Shown: piece after piece, positions 4,908 through 5,595 of the stretch
Layout of the letters: each line of letters opens with the position of its first letter
Numbering within the stretch: position 1 is the first letter of the stretch
NCBI GenBank assembly: GCA_023245725.1
Contig: JAHFJU010000086.1
Location: forward strand, 1 to 5,595
DNA: 5,595 bases
Reading direction: 5' to 3'
Origin: Candidatus Peregrinibacteria bacterium
Lineage (GTDB): Bacteria; Patescibacteriota; Gracilibacteria; UBA1369; UM-FILTER-53-11
Made by a program: the position numbers and the translations under genes
The notes under the pieces: model-generated
What the model was told of the DNA's origin: nothing
The model's database searches: none
Seen by the model: the letters and a program-made list of their open reading frames with translations, nothing else

Positions 4908-5595
4908 TTACTTGCGGTTTTTTCTCTTTTTATACCAACCCATTACCAACCCGGTAAGGCCTGCAGCTACTGCTCCCGGGCCAGTTTGAGGCAAATATAC
5001 ATTAGACAAAACTCCTTTGCTTTCATTGCCTGTTGAATCTTTTGCCGTCATTTTAAACGTGTACCATTTTCCTGGATTTAGATTCTGTATTTCAACTGAA
5101 GATGTGTTCATTCCCAACGAGCTTGGGCCACCAAATGTTGAAGTGTCTTTGCCCTCGCTTTGATAAACTGTGTAGTCAGATAAATCTCCTGCTGTATTAG
5201 CACTTGGTTTCCACTGTAAGCCGATAATAGATTTTTGTACGTTCTTAACTTTTGCAACAAAATCAGTCACATCTTCAGGCGGAGTTGTATCTGCCGCGCC
5301 TTTTCCTGTAACAACAAATTTTGTATCAGCCGCTAGTGCTTGCCCTTTTTCGTCGCGAATGTCGCCGAAACTTACTTCGTAATCAACGGCTGCCTGTTTT
5401 TCTGTTATGACGTAAACCGTAGTTCCATCAACGCTCAAGCTCACATTTAAAATATTCAATTTTTTGTCAGTACCTTTTTTTACTATTGTCAAAGCATTCA
5501 AAGTATTTGAGGGGAGTTGAATAGCGCCTGAAAATACCAACTGCATTCGATCGTTATAATCTGCGGATCCAGAAATTACTTTTAGGTCGCCAGCT
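4908..5595 (-). CDS. LPXTG-anchored surface protein with Ig-like and fibronectin type III domains (N terminus outside window)
   Basis: The visible 228 residues are the C-terminal end of an exported, probably wall-bound protein; the frame is open through the right edge, so the ATG at 5546 is an internal methionine, not a start. Residues 1 to about 97 look like a bacterial Ig-like beta domain of the SbsA kind (VFSGAIQLPSN, VYVITEKQAAVDYEVSFGDI, ending TKFVVTG). A threonine/proline linker, DTTPPEDV, leads into a fibronectin type III domain (about 107-200) with the typical IGLQWKPS, YTVYQS, LNPGKWYTFKMTAKDSTGNES run. LPQTG follows at 201-205, then a short hydrophobic segment (about 206-221) and a basic tail KKRKNRK: a sortase-type sorting signal. 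The FN3 domain suggests binding or spacing at the cell surface; no ligand can be named. The next gene, a predicted extracellular metallo-beta-lactamase, starts 50 bases downstream. Confidence 0.85.
   Translation of the reverse strand, partial: AGDLKVISGSADYNDRMQLVFSGAIQLPSNTLNALTIVKKGTDKKLNILNVSLSVDGTTVYVITEKQAAVDYEVSFGDIRDEKGQALAADTKFVVTGKGAADTTPPEDVTDFVAKVKNVQKSIIGLQWKPSANTAGDLSDYTVYQSEGKDTSTFGGPSSLGMNTSSVEIQNLNPGKWYTFKMTAKDSTGNESKGVLSNVYLPQTGPGAVAAGLTGLVMGWYKKRKNRK

Noticed and set aside
5544..5546. ATG at 5546 as the true start of the surface protein gene
   Set aside because: The same frame stays open for 16 more codons to the edge and continues the Ig-like domain; no signal peptide follows this ATG, so it is internal.
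1..5595. Alternative genetic code with UGA as glycine
   Set aside because: All recognised proteins are full length with standard code, and two genes end in TGA exactly where family proteins end.
1..5595. Defence system, CRISPR array, mobile element, tRNA or riboswitch
   Set aside because: No direct repeat series, transposase, integrase, tRNA fold or long structured leader is visible; the 57-base metK upstream gap is too short for a SAM riboswitch and appears to give almost no leader.

Overview
The window reads as an ordinary stretch of bacterial chromosome, fully packed with genes and with no gene-free gap longer than about 100 bases. It holds six protein genes, two of them cut by the window edges. 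Several traits together suggest a Candidate Phyla Radiation (Patescibacteria) type organism: AT-leaning composition, no Shine-Dalgarno sequence in front of any of the five visible starts, -10-like hexamers only 6 to 9 bases before start codons, an LPXTG-like surface protein, and divergent forms of MurA and PgeF. UGA is used as a normal stop (pgeF and the metallo-beta-lactamase gene end in TGA) and is not needed as a sense codon. That argues against the UGA=Gly lineages (Gracilibacteria, Absconditabacteria). The lineage is inferred from style, not from a marker gene, and I would not go below that rank.

Layout from left to right: the N-terminal half of metK (S-adenosylmethionine synthetase) on the minus strand; a 57-base divergent promoter region; a family 2 glycosyltransferase on the plus strand. 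The glycosyltransferase runs tail to tail into pgeF (YfiH/laccase-domain family), with an 18-base overlap of coding ends. pgeF lies 38 bases downstream of murA, both on the minus strand. A 97-base gap with a candidate murA promoter follows. Next, still on the minus strand, are a membrane-anchored ComEC-type metallo-beta-lactamase and, 50 bases further right, the C-terminal part of a surface protein with an Ig-like domain, a fibronectin type III domain and an LPQTG cell-wall sorting signal.

The shared theme is the cell envelope. MurA makes the first committed peptidoglycan precursor, PgeF-family enzymes keep wrong residues out of the peptidoglycan stem or act as purine nucleoside phosphorylases, the glycosyltransferase probably builds a surface polysaccharide, and the LPQTG protein would be attached to the wall by a sortase. 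The metallo-beta-lactamase is predicted to face outwards and may process DNA or another phosphodiester outside the membrane. metK supplies SAM and is a housekeeping neighbour.

I see no defence system, mobile element, CRISPR array, tRNA or rRNA. The most noteworthy signal is the repeated placement of -10-like boxes directly before start codons, which implies leaderless or nearly leaderless mRNAs.
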